Positions 1-9,600 of a DNA stretch of 16,461 bases are shown here, one piece after another. The stretch covers positions 1 through 16,461 of the forward strand of contig JAIXMQ010000179.1 of the NCBI GenBank assembly GCA_025716855.1. Reading direction: 5' to 3'. The DNA is from Pilaira anomala. Lineage: Eukaryota > Mucoromycota > Mucoromycetes > Mucorales > Mucoraceae. Each line of letters opens with the position of its first letter. Position 1 is the stretch's first letter. A model generated the notes under the pieces. The model was not told the origin of the DNA. It ran no database searches and was given only the letters and a program-made list of their open reading frames with translations. A program made the position numbers and the translations under genes.

Positions 1-3000
1 ATGATCCGGAGCATCGAAGATTATCAGAAGTTCAGAAATTACACTACTGAACAGACATGTATTTTAGCAGTAAACCTTTTAAGTGATACCGCTAAAATAT
101 GGTATCTCAACATGCAACTCCAACAACTTGAACCTACAGATTGGTTGTCATTCAAACAGGAACTACGTACTTATTTTAAACCGGAAAACTCTGTAATGCT
201 ATATCGGGATCAAATAAAAAACCTTAAACAAACTACTACTATATCACAATATACACATTCATTTTTACGTATTAAACTAGGTATTCCTAACATGAATGAT
301 GAAGAAGCGGTAGATCGTTTTATCGATGGGTTACGAGATAGAGCTGCCAAAACTCATATCAAGGATAATATCGATATAAACAATCCAAAATTAGCTGACG
401 CCATTGGAGCAGCCCAGAGATATGAAGGTAACAGACAAGAATACCGAACTGGTCAAAGTAATAATAGCACACCCATCACGCCTATTATTGATGATCCAAT
501 GGATCTATCTGCTGTACAACAACATGGGTTCCAACGACAAACTTTTAATTCAAGGGGTGGTAGAGGAAATTTCTATCGAAATGGAAATATGGCTCGTGGT
601 AATAATTTTCGTGGTTCATACCGAGGCGGTAACAACTTTTACCGGGCGAATAATAATGGATCTAGAGGAAATGGTAACTACAATAGAAATAACTACAATA
701 ATAACCAGGGTGATAGAGCATGCTGGCATTGTGGCAAACCGGGACACATGGCAAGAGATTGTCGTAGCGCTAATAATACGCAACATCACATCAATTATAT
801 TGGATATGATAATCAAAATTATTACGACAACGACGATAGATATTATGATAGAGATCAACATCAATTCGACAACAATGGTATTCCTATGCAGATGAATCAA
901 GAACAATACTCTAATAGTAATGTAGAAGATATAACAAATAATCTTATCAATAAAGACAATATATCTTCATCTTATGATAATATGTTACCCATTGAGACCA
1001 CAGAAATAAAAATTCCTAAAATAAATGAATTCAAGAAGGATATTGAATTCGTCTTAAACGCTAATAATCAATATACGAAACTACCGGTATATCAAGCTTA
1101 CATTAATGATCATCCAGTCCTAGTATTAATTGATAGTGGTGCTAGTCAAAACTACTTGCATTCACAATTTATTCAAAAAGTATCAAAATCGCATCATATA
1201 CAAGATCAAATGGTGGAAACAGCAAATGGTCAGAAATCACAAATTAATGAAAAAGCGCATTTTACATTAAAACTTGGTGATTATGATGAATATATTAATG
1301 CATATATATTCGATACAAAATTTGATCTAATTTTAGGAAACGAATGGCTTAAACGAGCTTTACCTATCCCAGATTGGTTTGATAGTACATGGAAAATTCC
1401 CATCATAGACAAAGATGGCAATAATACATTTACAAAAATTACACCACATCAACGATTAGCTCCAACTGAAAATAGAATTGCACTGATAAAATCGAATATA
1501 GAATCAACAAACGATGAATGTGATTATATATTATCGGCGAAACAATTCGAAAGATTACTGAAAAAGAAGCAAGTAGAGGAATGTTTTTTAGTACAACTAG
1601 AAGAAATAATGGAAACTGATTCACTATACAATATCAATATGGATGAAGAATCAAATAACCAAATCAAAACGGATGAAAAACTCCAGGATGAACTATGGTG
1701 TAATGAGTTTTCGAAGATATATCCAAACGTATTTAAGGGAACATTAGATACACTACCCCCGATCCGACATACTACAGGTAACATGATAGAATTAATGCCG
1801 GGAAGTAAACCTATTTCGAAATCTCCATATAGAATGAGTCCCTTAGAATTGAAAGAATTACGTCGACAATTAGATGACTTATTACAAAAAGGTTTCAATG
1901 CTCCTTGTGCATCTGAATGGGGAAGTCTTGTCCTATTTGTAAAGAAACCCAATGGTGATTTACGCATGGTATGCGACTATAGAGCATTGAATAAATATAC
2001 GATATCGCAAAACGTTCCAGTACCAAGAATCGACGAATCGCTAGAACAAATGCATGGGGCCAACTTTTTCTCCAGTCTCGATCTCGCCAGTGGATTTTAT
2101 CAACAACGATTAACGGACATCGATTCATTAAAAACGGCTATTAACACTAGATACGGTCAATTCGCGTGGAAAGTTATGAGTATGGGTCTGAAAAACAGCG
2201 GTAGTAGATTTCAATACATGATGAATGAAATACTCAAGGAATATATTGACAAAATATGTATATGTTATATTGATGATATCTTAATTTTTACAAAAGGAAA
2301 CGATATAAATTTACATAAAAAGCATATTCATATGGTACTAAAGAAACTTGATGAAGCAGGATTAGTAGTACAGAAAGCCAAATGCAAGTTCAATAGAAAG
2401 AAATTATCATTTTTAGGACATGATATTATTGCTGGGCAAGGAATCAAGCCGTCACAATCGAAAGTGGAAGCTATTCAAAAATGGCCTATACCTAAAACAG
2501 TGCAAGATATTCGTCGCTTTATGGGATTATGCCAATACTACGCCTCATACATCAAGAATTTTGCAGCAATTGCAACACCTATCACTGATTTAACCAAAGG
2601 AATTGGACACAAAATGCGTGAAATACAATGGACAGCAGACTGCCAATCTGCATTTGACATTTTAAAACAAAAAATGTGTACAGCACCAATCTTAATGATG
2701 CCTAATATGGATGCGCCGTTTCGAATCGAATGTGACAGCAGTAACTTCGCCACTGGAGCAGTACTCTTACAACCGGACCCAACAAATATGGACAACTGGA
2801 AGCCTGTCGCTTATTTATCTAGAAAATTGTCGGAAGCTGAGAAAAATTTTCCTATTCAAGAAAAAGAATGTTTAGCTATCTTGCATGCGTGCCGGGCATG
2901 GCGATGTTTCGTTGAAGGTACGAAATATGAAGTGTATACTGATCATAGACCTTTGCAGTACTATAACTCAAGCCACAAGGTATCCCCAAGGCTCGTAAGA

Positions 3001-4505
3001 TGGATGCAAGACTTGGAAATGTATCAACCAACACTAGTTTACAAAAAAGGCGTGGAAAACATTGTACCGGATATACTTAGTAGAAGAGATGGACCCGATT
3101 GCACACCAGCTAAGAAATCAACTGAGCCAATATATCTTAACAATATGAATCAATACTTAAATAAGATAATACCAGCAACTACCACATTAGTCACGGATCC
3201 ATGCAAAGATTGGCCACTATTTTTCAAAAAAGACGAAAGGGATTGGCCAGAAAAATGGAAGAAACAACTTAAGCAGGAAATGCACAAATTTGAAGTTATC
3301 GACAACACAATATACCGGAAAAATCAAAACAGCAACAATCCCACTGCGAAGAAATTATTAAAATTTGTATCATTTTCAAAACGTGCTGACCTAATAGAAG
3401 ATTTTCACCGTGGTTTTGGACATACAGGAACACAAACCGTCTCTGCTATTATGAAATCGAGAGTATGGTGGCCGAAGATGCAAGGTGATATTGAATATTG
3501 GCTAAAAATATGTCCTGAATGTCAACTACACTCTCGTAAACAAAAATCAACACACCATGCGCCAATGAAACCATTGGAAGTTCCACCACCTTTCACAAGA
3601 TGGCACTTAGATTTTATTGGGGAACTGCCAGAAACTCAAAATGGAAATAAATGGATATTAATGGCGGTGGATTATAGTACTAATTGGCCAATTGCAAGAG
3701 CTTTAAAATCAGCAACGGCAGATGAAATTGTAAAATTTGTGTATGAAGAAATCGTTATGCGTTTTGGCTGTCCGGTTGAAATTGTCACAGATAGGGGAGT
3801 AAACTTCATGGCAAAAGTACTAAAGCAATATATGAATAAAATCCGAGCAAATCACCTATTTACATCAGCTTTTCATCCAAGGACAAATTCGAAATGTGAA
3901 AGACTCAATCAGACATTCAAACACATGCTAACAAAGTATGTAAAAGGTCAGGTGCATAGCTGGGACGAATACATAGAATCTGCTTTATTTTCTTGCCGTG
4001 TCCGAAAACACACTACTACGGGGCTAAGTCCATTCTATATGACATACGGAATAAATCCTAATTTGCCTGGGGACTCAAATAGACCTTTCTTGGAACCATT
4101 TACTGAAGAAGACCCGGAGTTAATTGCGGATGACACTCTATCTAGGATACGAGCGTTAAGGGAAAACCGATTGCAAGCAAACGAAGAAATGAAGAAACAA
4201 GCCGCCAAGGATAAGGAGCGATGGGATGCTAAAATAAAAGATGGAAAGACTCAAACATTTGAAGTAAAGGAATATGTTATGTTAAGACACGAAAGCAAAA
4301 GAGGACTCGAATTCAACTGGATGGGGCCGTACCAGGTGCTGAAAAGAAACTTAGACTTTAACACCTACCAAATAAAAGAAGTCGATGGCAAGATATATGC
4401 TTCATGGGTACACACTGACAGATTACATCCGGTAAAATACGATGGAGCAAAAATAGACAAGTCATGGTATATCCCAAGAATAGCAAGAGCAAAAGATAAA
4501 ATAAA

Positions 4506-4509
<4 letters not shown>
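1..4509 (+). CDS. Gag-Pol polyprotein of a Ty3/gypsy retrotransposon (partial 5' end possible)
   Basis: A single frame of 1502 codons carries every domain in Ty3 order. Residues about 10-150 are a Retrotrans_gag capsid-like region. A Gly/Asn/Arg-rich stretch (about 180-240) leads to a CCHC zinc knuckle (C241, C244, H249, C254) that binds RNA. The aspartic protease has D378-S-G-A. The reverse transcriptase (about 600-850) has D694 in the L-D-L-A-S-G motif and Y756-I-D-D. RNase H has D912 and the T-D-H-R-P motif near 981. The integrase has an HHCC finger (H1136, H1141, C1171, C1174) and D1204, D1264, E1300 with the canonical 35-residue D-E spacing. A GPY-like module (G-P-Y-Q-V) follows near residue 1443; there is no chromodomain. 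The first ATG is the first base of the window and falls inside the usual gag homology, so the true start may lie upstream. All catalytic residues are present, so the protein could be active. Confidence 0.95.

Positions 4510-4557
<48 letters not shown>
4508..4557 (+). repeat. 50-base poly(A) run directly after the gag-pol stop
   Basis: An uninterrupted run of 50 A begins inside the TAA stop codon and ends before CCTACCG. It lies inside the element, between the stop and the polypurine tract. It is therefore not a retroposon tail at the element end. It is either an expanded homopolymer or a trace of a reverse-transcription accident. Runs of this length are also prone to assembly error. Confidence 0.9.
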
Positions 4558-4560
<3 letters not shown>

Positions 4561-4575
4561 ACCGTACCTCTTTTT

Positions 4576-4585
4576 GAAAGGAGGG
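4576..4585 (+). other. Polypurine tract (plus-strand primer site)
   Basis: GAAAGGAGGG is the only G-rich purine run near the end of the element. It lies four bases before the TGTCA start of the LTR. In LTR retrotransposons such a tract resists RNase H and primes plus-strand DNA synthesis. The gap of four bases (TAAT) is slightly larger than the usual zero to two, so the LTR edge could be off by a few bases. Confidence 0.7.
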
Positions 4586-4589
4586 TAAT

Positions 4590-4755
4590 TGTCACTACTT
4601 TTGTTACACACAACACTTACTTGTACAACCCTACCCCTACTATAATTTATCCTCAATAATATATATAATAAAGATCATCTTTCTTTCACTTAAATAATAG
4701 TCTTTATAAGTGTCCTAACATAGTAATTAGGAATATATCTATTTTGCACCTGACA
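4590..4755 (+). mobile_element. 3' long terminal repeat (short, about 166 bp)
   Basis: The proposed LTR starts TGTCA (4590-4594) and ends TGACA (4751-4755), a perfect 5-bp terminal inverted repeat of the TG...CA type. It follows the polypurine tract. Inside it, a TATATAATAAAG stretch near 4662-4673 could serve as promoter or polyadenylation signal. The 5' LTR is not in the window, so the borders rest on the terminal motif alone. The bases after 4755 (CATGA) would be one copy of the target duplication if the edge is right. Confidence 0.6.
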
Positions 4756-4875
4756 CATGACTTTTTTTTGAAAAAATTTGTAATTTTTTTGGTTATTTCT
4801 TCCCTGTTGTTACGCTCTGGTATTTTACCGTACGTAGGTCTTTTTTATTGTTGCGATCCGAGTACTTAGGAATGC

Positions 4876-5045
4876 GGTAGAGTATATAGATGAAGAGTAG
4901 TTCGAGTATAAATTCAAGAAAGAGTTTATACAAAATGTGAGCACCACGTTATTGTTATTATACTTAAAGAAAGGATAAAGGTAGGTAACGAACCGGAAAT
5001 AAAAGTAATTAAATAAGAAAAAGAAATGAATACGATGAGTAACTA
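4876..5045 (+). repeat. Left arm of a diverged long inverted repeat
   Basis: This arm matches the reverse complement of about 5925-6110 at several collinear points. GAGCACCACGTTATTGTTAT and the next four bases (4939-4962) match 6025-6048 at 23 of 24 positions. GGTAACGAACCG (4984-4995) matches 5989-6000 at 11 of 12. TACGATGAGT (5031-5040) matches 5931-5940 at 9 of 10. Sequence between these blocks also aligns loosely. The outer and inner limits are approximate. Confidence 0.6.
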
Positions 5046-5924
5046 AATAGCAAATCAAAGGAATCAAAGTAGTTGAAATAAGTAGTTTTAATATAAAGAA
5101 AATTAAGAAAATATATAAGATGTATATCTTAATATATGAACAAAAGAATAGGTTATAAATTGATTGATTTTATTTCAGTCTGTTAAAAGGTTTGTTATTT
5201 ATAGTTGTAAAATGTAATAGGATCGGTAACGATCCCCTTGATTTCATACAAAAATTTATAATGATGTAAGATCGATAAGTTTTCGGATAAAGATATAGGA
5301 TAATAAAAATAAAAATAAAAGATGTAGTTAAAACTAGCGTATGTTTCAGTAATAAGGGTACTAATATAAATATAATATAGAGAGTGCTGTTTAAATAATG
5401 TTTAAGATCAGGTAGAAAGTTATTAGATGACCGATAAAGGGCGCTGAAAAGTGACATTGTAACATTATTTTATTTTCATTTTCTGAAATTCTACTATTTT
5501 GAACAATTGTAATATATAAAACATCCTCTTTACTATTTTTATTTTATTTTTCTTGGACTTCTATCAACTCGACTCCCATTTTATTTTAGCATGTAACTTT
5601 ATCACATTTTATTTTTACATTCAAGTTACTAGACTTGTTCAACGTATATTTTTAATGTTTTACCAAGCTAACATTTTATTTCAATTATCTTTTATTACTG
5701 ACAGTACCACGATACTAAGGGTATCATCTTGTACTTCAGGTACCCCTTTCTACTTTAATTTATATATCTTTTTTTATATGAGAACTGAACGTCTATAGAA
5801 GACATCAGATTCTTGAGTCAATAAACAATTATCTTTCAACTGCTTAATAACTTGCCTTATATATTTTCACAAACCAGTATCTTTTTTTACTTTATACTTT
5901 AATTGATCCCTTGAATTACTTATA

Positions 5925-6110
5925 CGTAAAACTCATTGTATCTACTCTTTCAATTATCTTTATTTTATTTCTTTTTTTTATTTTCTCTCGGTTCGTTGCC
6001 TTAGTTTTGTATTTTATACTAAAATATAATAATAATAACGTGGTGCTCGCTCGCAGTATAAATTCAATCTTCTGTTTTTATACTTGAACTCTCTTTTCCT
6101 TAACTTATCT
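5925..6110 (-). repeat. Right arm of the diverged long inverted repeat
   Basis: This is the inverted partner of 4876-5045, about 880 bp away. The best-kept block reads AACGTGGTGCTC on the plus strand (within 6025-6048). Distances between matched blocks are similar in both arms (45 against 48 bases for the first pair, 47 against 60 for the second), so the match is not a chance word. It could be the long TIR of a Mutator-like or foldback element, or two opposed copies of one repeat. Confidence 0.55.
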
Positions 6111-6813
6111 ATCACTTTTCAACTAACTACAAGTGTTACACTATTTTGTTTAACTTATTCAATTAAATCACAATTTTTAGGTAGTATTTTGATTGTTTGT
6201 ACTTCTTAAACTTTAGTAAATGTTATTTATATCAATACAGATCCAAAAACCAATTGTTTCTACTTATATCTAAAGTCGGTTGTATCTTTTATTGAACTCT
6301 AGTGACTTAGAGATTCTTTCTTATTATTATCGTAATTGTAATATTAACTTCTGTCTCTAATTACTCCTAAGATTGAATTATTTATTAACTCAATTCATGA
6401 TTACTATAGAATTATTAAATACTCTACACATTTTAGTTTATTTTTTAAAAACTCAAGGATGGAATACATCGCCGTCATAGCTTTATTTATTTAATTTAGA
6501 TATGTAAATTACAATATTAGCCGAGTGATACGTATTTAATTATTAAACCTGAAAAACATTAAAAATAAACAGAACTATTGTATATTTTATTTATTTACTT
6601 GGCTAAATCTATTTTATAAATTAAAATTTCTTCTTATTAACTAGCTTCTTATAATAGACTTTATTAAAAAGTAAAAATTATTCTAATCTAGGTCTCACTT
6701 GTCTATCACTTTCTCTTGATCTAGTATTATACCGACTGGTACGATAACTGAATGCTTGAAAAGGATTTTCTCTTACACCAGTGGTAAAATCATTTTCTAT
6801 TTCTTCATCAACT

Positions 6814-6874
6814 TTTCTTCTTCTTCTTCTTCTTCTTCTTCTTCTTCGTCTTCTTCTTCTTCTTCTGCTTCTTC
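6814..6874 (+). repeat. CTT/GAA trinucleotide microsatellite in coding sequence
   Basis: A nearly pure (CTT)n on the plus strand, read as GAA codons on the minus strand, encodes an acidic Glu tract near the C-terminus of the transposase. One or two GTC or GCT units interrupt it. The change of open frame occurs at its downstream edge, in line with replication slippage. Confidence 0.9.
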
Positions 6875-7064
6875 TACAATCGGATCATAGCCTCGATACT
6901 GGGTCCAAAAAGGATCACCACGTTCGATACCCAGGGTGACTTCACGGAAAGTAGTAATCATACCGCCGTAGATATCAGAATAATGTTTTCTACAAGCTTC
7001 CAAGGCATGTTTTTTCTTGTACGGTGTCTTGGAAAACAACGAAGTTTGATTCCAAGCCAAGTAC

Positions 7065-7116
7065 CTAAATAAATTATGTAAGTTTCTGATATTTTTTAAT
7101 AAAAATAAATATATAC
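7065..7116 (-). other. Intron 3 of the Merlin-type transposase gene (52 nt)
   Basis: The donor is GAAG|GTATAT and the acceptor TTATTTAG|GTAC on the minus strand. The intron contains no stop in the unspliced frame, so it is easily missed. Removing it yields the conserved string N-T-I-E-G-T-W-L-G-I-K, whereas reading through gives unfamiliar low-complexity residues. Its length is 1 modulo 3, so splicing changes the downstream frame. Confidence 0.8.
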
Positions 7117-7458
7117 CTTCGATGGTGTTTGTGTGGACGTGAGTTCCGTCTTCGTGCACAACAGTGAACGTTTGGCTATGGTTCACTGTATAGTGGCGAA
7201 TATTGAGCCCAAGCTGCTCAATAATTCCGTAGGCCCTCCAACAATCGGTAAAAATAATCGAACCAGGTAAAACAAATCTTGAAATTATATCAGCGATGGT
7301 GGAAGCACTTCTGTCTGATACAGTTGTAAGAAACACTTTTCTCTGCTCCGTTCGTTCCACACCGCCGATTACCCAAACACCATCGACCCGATCACCACGA
7401 TGGTATTTTCTTCTACCAAATTTTGATTCATCTATCTCCACGATGACACCTTCACCTC

Positions 7459-7521
7459 CTAAAGATAAACAGTTAAAATATGTATGTAAAAAATGGTGTC
7501 TCTATAATAATTTAGACTTAC
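7459..7521 (-). other. Intron 2 of the Merlin-type transposase gene (63 nt)
   Basis: The donor is ATCG|GTAAGT and the acceptor ATCTTTAG|GAGG on the minus strand. Splicing joins D-I-R-I-G to G-E-G-V-I-V-E-I-D-E-S, which links the zinc-ribbon half to the first catalytic aspartate as in the family. This is the strongest of the three introns. Confidence 0.85.
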
Positions 7522-7898
7522 CGATTCTAATGTCGCCGTCTTTGATGTCTTGCTCCATCAAGTATTGGAAATCAGCAATAAGCTTTCTAATGGTGGCGAA
7601 GTGGATACCTGTAAGCATCTGAATGGTTTGGTTGCTGCACTTGGTTAACCAATAGTAGATTGCCATGAACTGGGTATTGATTGGTATACTTCTATATGCG
7701 AAAAATGATTGTTCCCTAATAGACTTTCTGCTTTGATTACAACAAGATCTGCGGTTACATCTCCAAACAAACCCACGAACACACCTCTCACCACCTCTAG
7801 AGAGAGTATCATTACTCCATATCAAAGTCATCAACTGGCCATTTTGACAGAGCATATTATAGCCCGGACCAAAGAAGATACCTTCTGTAATGAAGTAG

Positions 7899-7958
7899 CT
7901 AGAAATAATATAATTAGTTTTTACAAGAATAGAAATATATTGGACCTAAAGATATTAC
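7899..7958 (-). other. Intron 1 of the Merlin-type transposase gene (60 nt)
   Basis: The donor is CAG|GTAATA and the acceptor TTTCTAG|CTAC on the minus strand. Splicing joins A-N-S to Y-F-I-T-E-G in frame. Without it, a TAG lies just upstream of the second exon's frame. Support comes from splice consensus and phase only. Confidence 0.6.
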
Positions 7959-7991
7959 CTGTTGGCTGAGTGCTCAGATGACATATGACCA

Positions 7992-8432
7992 CTATAAAGA
8001 GTTGCAACAGTTGGCATAGGGTTCTCTATGCGCCTCCGAAATAATGATGATGATCCAAGCTAAAATCTCTAGGGACAGGAATAATGGTACTGGATCAACA
8101 TTTTCACTTTCGTTTGCTTGCTCTTCTTCAGTAACTTGGTCCTGTTCTTCTTCAAATACTTGCTCTGGTTCTTCTGCACTATCCGATTCATCGTCAGTTG
8201 TAGTTTCACCTAACAAATCAATAACAACAGGAGAGAAGGAAGCATTTGTTGGAGCTTCTGAAAGAGGAGCATCAACCTGAGCGGTAGAGGGATCTACTGG
8301 ATGATTATCAAATTGAATACGAGTACCATTAAAGCTGGCTGGGATTGCTGAGACACGGGTAGCAATCTGAGGGGCAGAGGGAGCTACTTGAGGGTTGTCA
8401 AAGGTCATACGAGTACCATTAAAGTTGGGCAT
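7992..8432 (-). CDS. Acidic, internally duplicated 5' exon, probably of the same transposase gene
   Basis: The frame starts at ATG 8432 and runs 146 codons. Its first 60 residues are two copies of a unit of about 30 residues built on F-N-G-T-R-x-x-F-D-N-x-x-V-x-P-S; the DNA of both copies (about 8283-8429) is visibly similar. A Glu/Asp-rich stretch follows (about residues 75-110), then a hydrophobic, probably non-coding read-through. The frame in which the next exon starts (M-P-T-V-A-T-L-Y, 8017) stays open upstream to a TTTTAG acceptor-like site near 8062. This exon is therefore probably spliced to it, but the donor is not clear: GTTACT and GTACCA are candidates, and the latter would give an intron of only 31 nt. 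A TATA box lies about 70 bp upstream. No known domain is recognised. It could instead be a separate small gene. Confidence 0.5.
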   Translation of the reverse strand: MPNFNGTRMTFDNPQVAPSAPQIATRVSAIPASFNGTRIQFDNHPVDPSTAQVDAPLSEAPTNASFSPVVIDLLGETTTDDESDSAEEPEQVFEEEQDQVTEEEQANESENVDPVPLFLSLEILAWIIIIISEAHREPYANCCNSL

Positions 8433-8501
8433 GTTAAATAATTTTATAAGAAAAAGTTTAAAAGAAAATATAAAATAAAAAAAAATTAGAGGGGGAGGGG
8501 G

Positions 8502-8509
8502 TATTTATA
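8502..8509 (-). promoter_or_regulatory. TATA box of the minus-strand gene
   Basis: On the minus strand GTATAAATAC, followed by a C-rich run (CCCCCTCCCCC), lies about 70 bases upstream of the ATG at 8432. A TATAAATA at this distance, in otherwise low-GC sequence with a C/T-rich stretch after it, is a plausible core promoter for the transposase gene. Confidence 0.55.
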
Positions 8510-8524
8510 CTTTTCCAAAATTAA

Positions 8525-9090
8525 GATTTAGTAATAATGAGTAATAATGAGTCATAATGAGTCATGATGATTAATAATGATGTAATAAGTCATAATGAGT
8601 CATAATGAGTATAATGAGTCATTATGATTTATAATGATGCAATGATGCAATGATGTAATGATGTAATGACGTAATGATGTAATGATCTAATGATGTAATG
8701 ATGTAATTATGTAGTGATGTAATGATGTAATGATGGAGTGATGTAATGATGTAGTGACGTAATAATGTAATGATGTAATGATGTAATGATGTAATGGTGT
8801 AATGAAGTAATGATTTAATGACATAATGAAGTGATGATGTAATGAAGTGATGATGTAATACTGTAGTGATGTAATGATGTATGTAATATGTAGTATGTAA
8901 TGATGTAGTAACGTAATGAAGTAATGTTTAGTGATGTAATGATGTAACGATATAATAATATACTGATGTAGTGAGGTAGTGATATAATACTATAGTGATG
9001 TAATGAAGTAATGATATAATGGTAATTATAAATTATTTTTGATAATGTAAGATTGATGTAATGTTGTAATGATGATATAAAGATTTAATG
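8525..9090. repeat. Degenerate TAATGATG-type minisatellite, about 560 bp
   Basis: From about 8525 to 8625 the unit is 9 to 10 bases (ATAATGAGTC). From about 8630 to 9020 it becomes an 8-base unit (GTAATGAT) repeated some 45 times with substitutions such as GTAGTGAT, GTAATGAC and GTAATGAA. It fades out by about 9090. It lies immediately upstream of the TATA box of the minus-strand gene and has no coding content. Divergence among units suggests an old array. Confidence 0.9.
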
Positions 9091-9183
9091 ATGATGCTTA
9101 TAGGTAGAGATAAATAAATACGTGATCATTGTAGTTATTATATATATTATTTTATCATTATTATTATCAAAGCAAATCATGAT

Positions 9184-9600
9184 TTAATGCTGGCATATGC
9201 TGATCTCATTACTTTGGCATAGGTCAATAACATAACAAGCTGTCATATAGGTTGGGAAAGTGACATTAACAAGAGTTTGTTTAACTTGCATGAATTTTCC
9301 GTCAAAGTAACTTGCCAATTGAGAAAATCTAGAATGTAACACATGAATAAGACATTATATCTAACGTGTTATCATAATTACAAAATTTTATCCTAGCAAA
9401 TTACATCACATCTATATTATAATCATTATCACTTCTAACCGACAACCATTATGAAAATACTTACCTATACCATATTTATATACATCTTCTATGATATCAA
9501 TTGATATCAATTTCCGTATGGTTCCGCCAACGAAATATGACCTGCATTTAAATCGTATTCCCTTGTCTGATTTAATATCTTTCATTCGTAATGAAACCAT
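9184..9600 (-). CDS. Possible small two-exon gene of unknown function
   Basis: Exon 1 begins at ATG 9600 and encodes about 46 residues, including Y-F-V-G-G-T-I-R-K-L-I and Y-K-Y-G-I-G. Exon 2 (9328-9184) encodes about 47 residues of ordinary composition, including Y-F-D-G-K-F-M-Q-V-K-Q and T-F-P-T-Y-M-T-A-C-Y, and ends in TAA. The acceptor is ATTCTAG|ATTTTC. The frame of exon 2 fits a donor GTATTT at 9460. A better donor, GTAAGT at 9464, would use a different frame that stops sooner. No family is recognised and no promoter is seen. Upstream exons may exist beyond 9600, where GTAAAG near 9658 could be a donor. It may also be a gene relic. Confidence 0.35.

Larger units (their letters stand above)
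1..4755 (+). mobile_element. Ty3/gypsy LTR retrotransposon, 5' end outside window
   Basis: The segment holds a gag-pol frame, a polypurine tract and a 3' LTR in the order expected for a Metaviridae-type LTR retrotransposon. The 5' LTR, the primer binding site and probably the first part of gag lie before base 1, so LTR identity (insertion age) and the target duplication cannot be judged here. The coding frame has no stop or frameshift over 1502 codons, which suggests a fairly recent insertion. Confidence 0.93.
4756..6676. other. Gene-free AT-rich region holding a large inverted repeat
   Basis: No convincing gene is seen on either strand. Open frames here are short and of low-complexity composition (Phe, Tyr, Ile, Asn), as expected from AT-rich DNA. 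From about 4840 to 5455 the plus strand is purine-rich; from about 5460 to 6120 it is pyrimidine-rich. The flip matches the inverted repeat arms listed separately. Small hairpins such as GGATCG-GTAA-CGATCC (about 5220-5235) occur. From 6120 to 6676 nothing but AT-rich sequence is seen. Confidence 0.6.
6678..8017 (-). pseudogene. IS1595/Merlin-type (ISXO2-like) DDE transposase, four exons, frameshifted 3' end
   Basis: Merlin transposases cut and paste DNA with a DDE domain related to bacterial IS1595. The spliced model uses 8017-7959, 7898-7522, 7458-7117 and 7064 onward; exon phases agree at all three joints. The N-terminal part has a zinc-ribbon-like region: Cys of L-C-Q-N-G, then W-R-C-x4-C. 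The second cysteine of the first pair seems to be lost. Catalytic residues are D in E-I-D-E-S-K (7430-7432), D in F-T-D-C-W-R-A-Y (7244-7246) and E in N-T-I-E-G (7118-7120). After intron 3 the frame reads G-T-W-L-G-I-K and then P-R-H-R-T-R-K, the typical ISXO2 continuation. It then meets TGA at 6958-6960. The family-like sequence Y-G-G-M-I-T-T-F-R-E-V resumes in another frame, runs into a Glu tract, and after that tract a third frame (V-D-E-E-I-E-N-D-F) stays open to TAA at 6678-6680. Two one-base deletions, or equivalent indels, explain this. The protein is probably inactive. Confidence 0.75.

Noticed and set aside
404..2128. Open frames overlapping gag-pol on both strands
   Set aside because: They overlap a fully supported polyprotein in other frames and have biased Ile/Thr or Ser/Phe composition.
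4200..4509. Possible chromodomain at the end of the Ty3 integrase
   Set aside because: Only a GPY-like module is seen after the integrase core, with no cage-type aromatic pattern and a frame that ends soon after.
4365..5457. Minus-strand open frames with poly-Phe or Phe/Tyr-rich translations
   Set aside because: The Phe run is the antisense of the A50 tract. The others are AT-rich noise within the inverted repeat arm and show no domain.
5553..5798. 81-codon plus-strand frame in the inverted repeat
   Set aside because: Hydrophobic low-complexity composition from T-rich DNA, no start context, no family.
7296..8280. Plus-strand frames opposite the Merlin gene
   Set aside because: They are antisense shadows of a gene with recognised motifs and introns.
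8525..9090. CRISPR-like or centromeric array
   Set aside because: The unit is 8 to 10 bases with no spacers, so it is a simple minisatellite.
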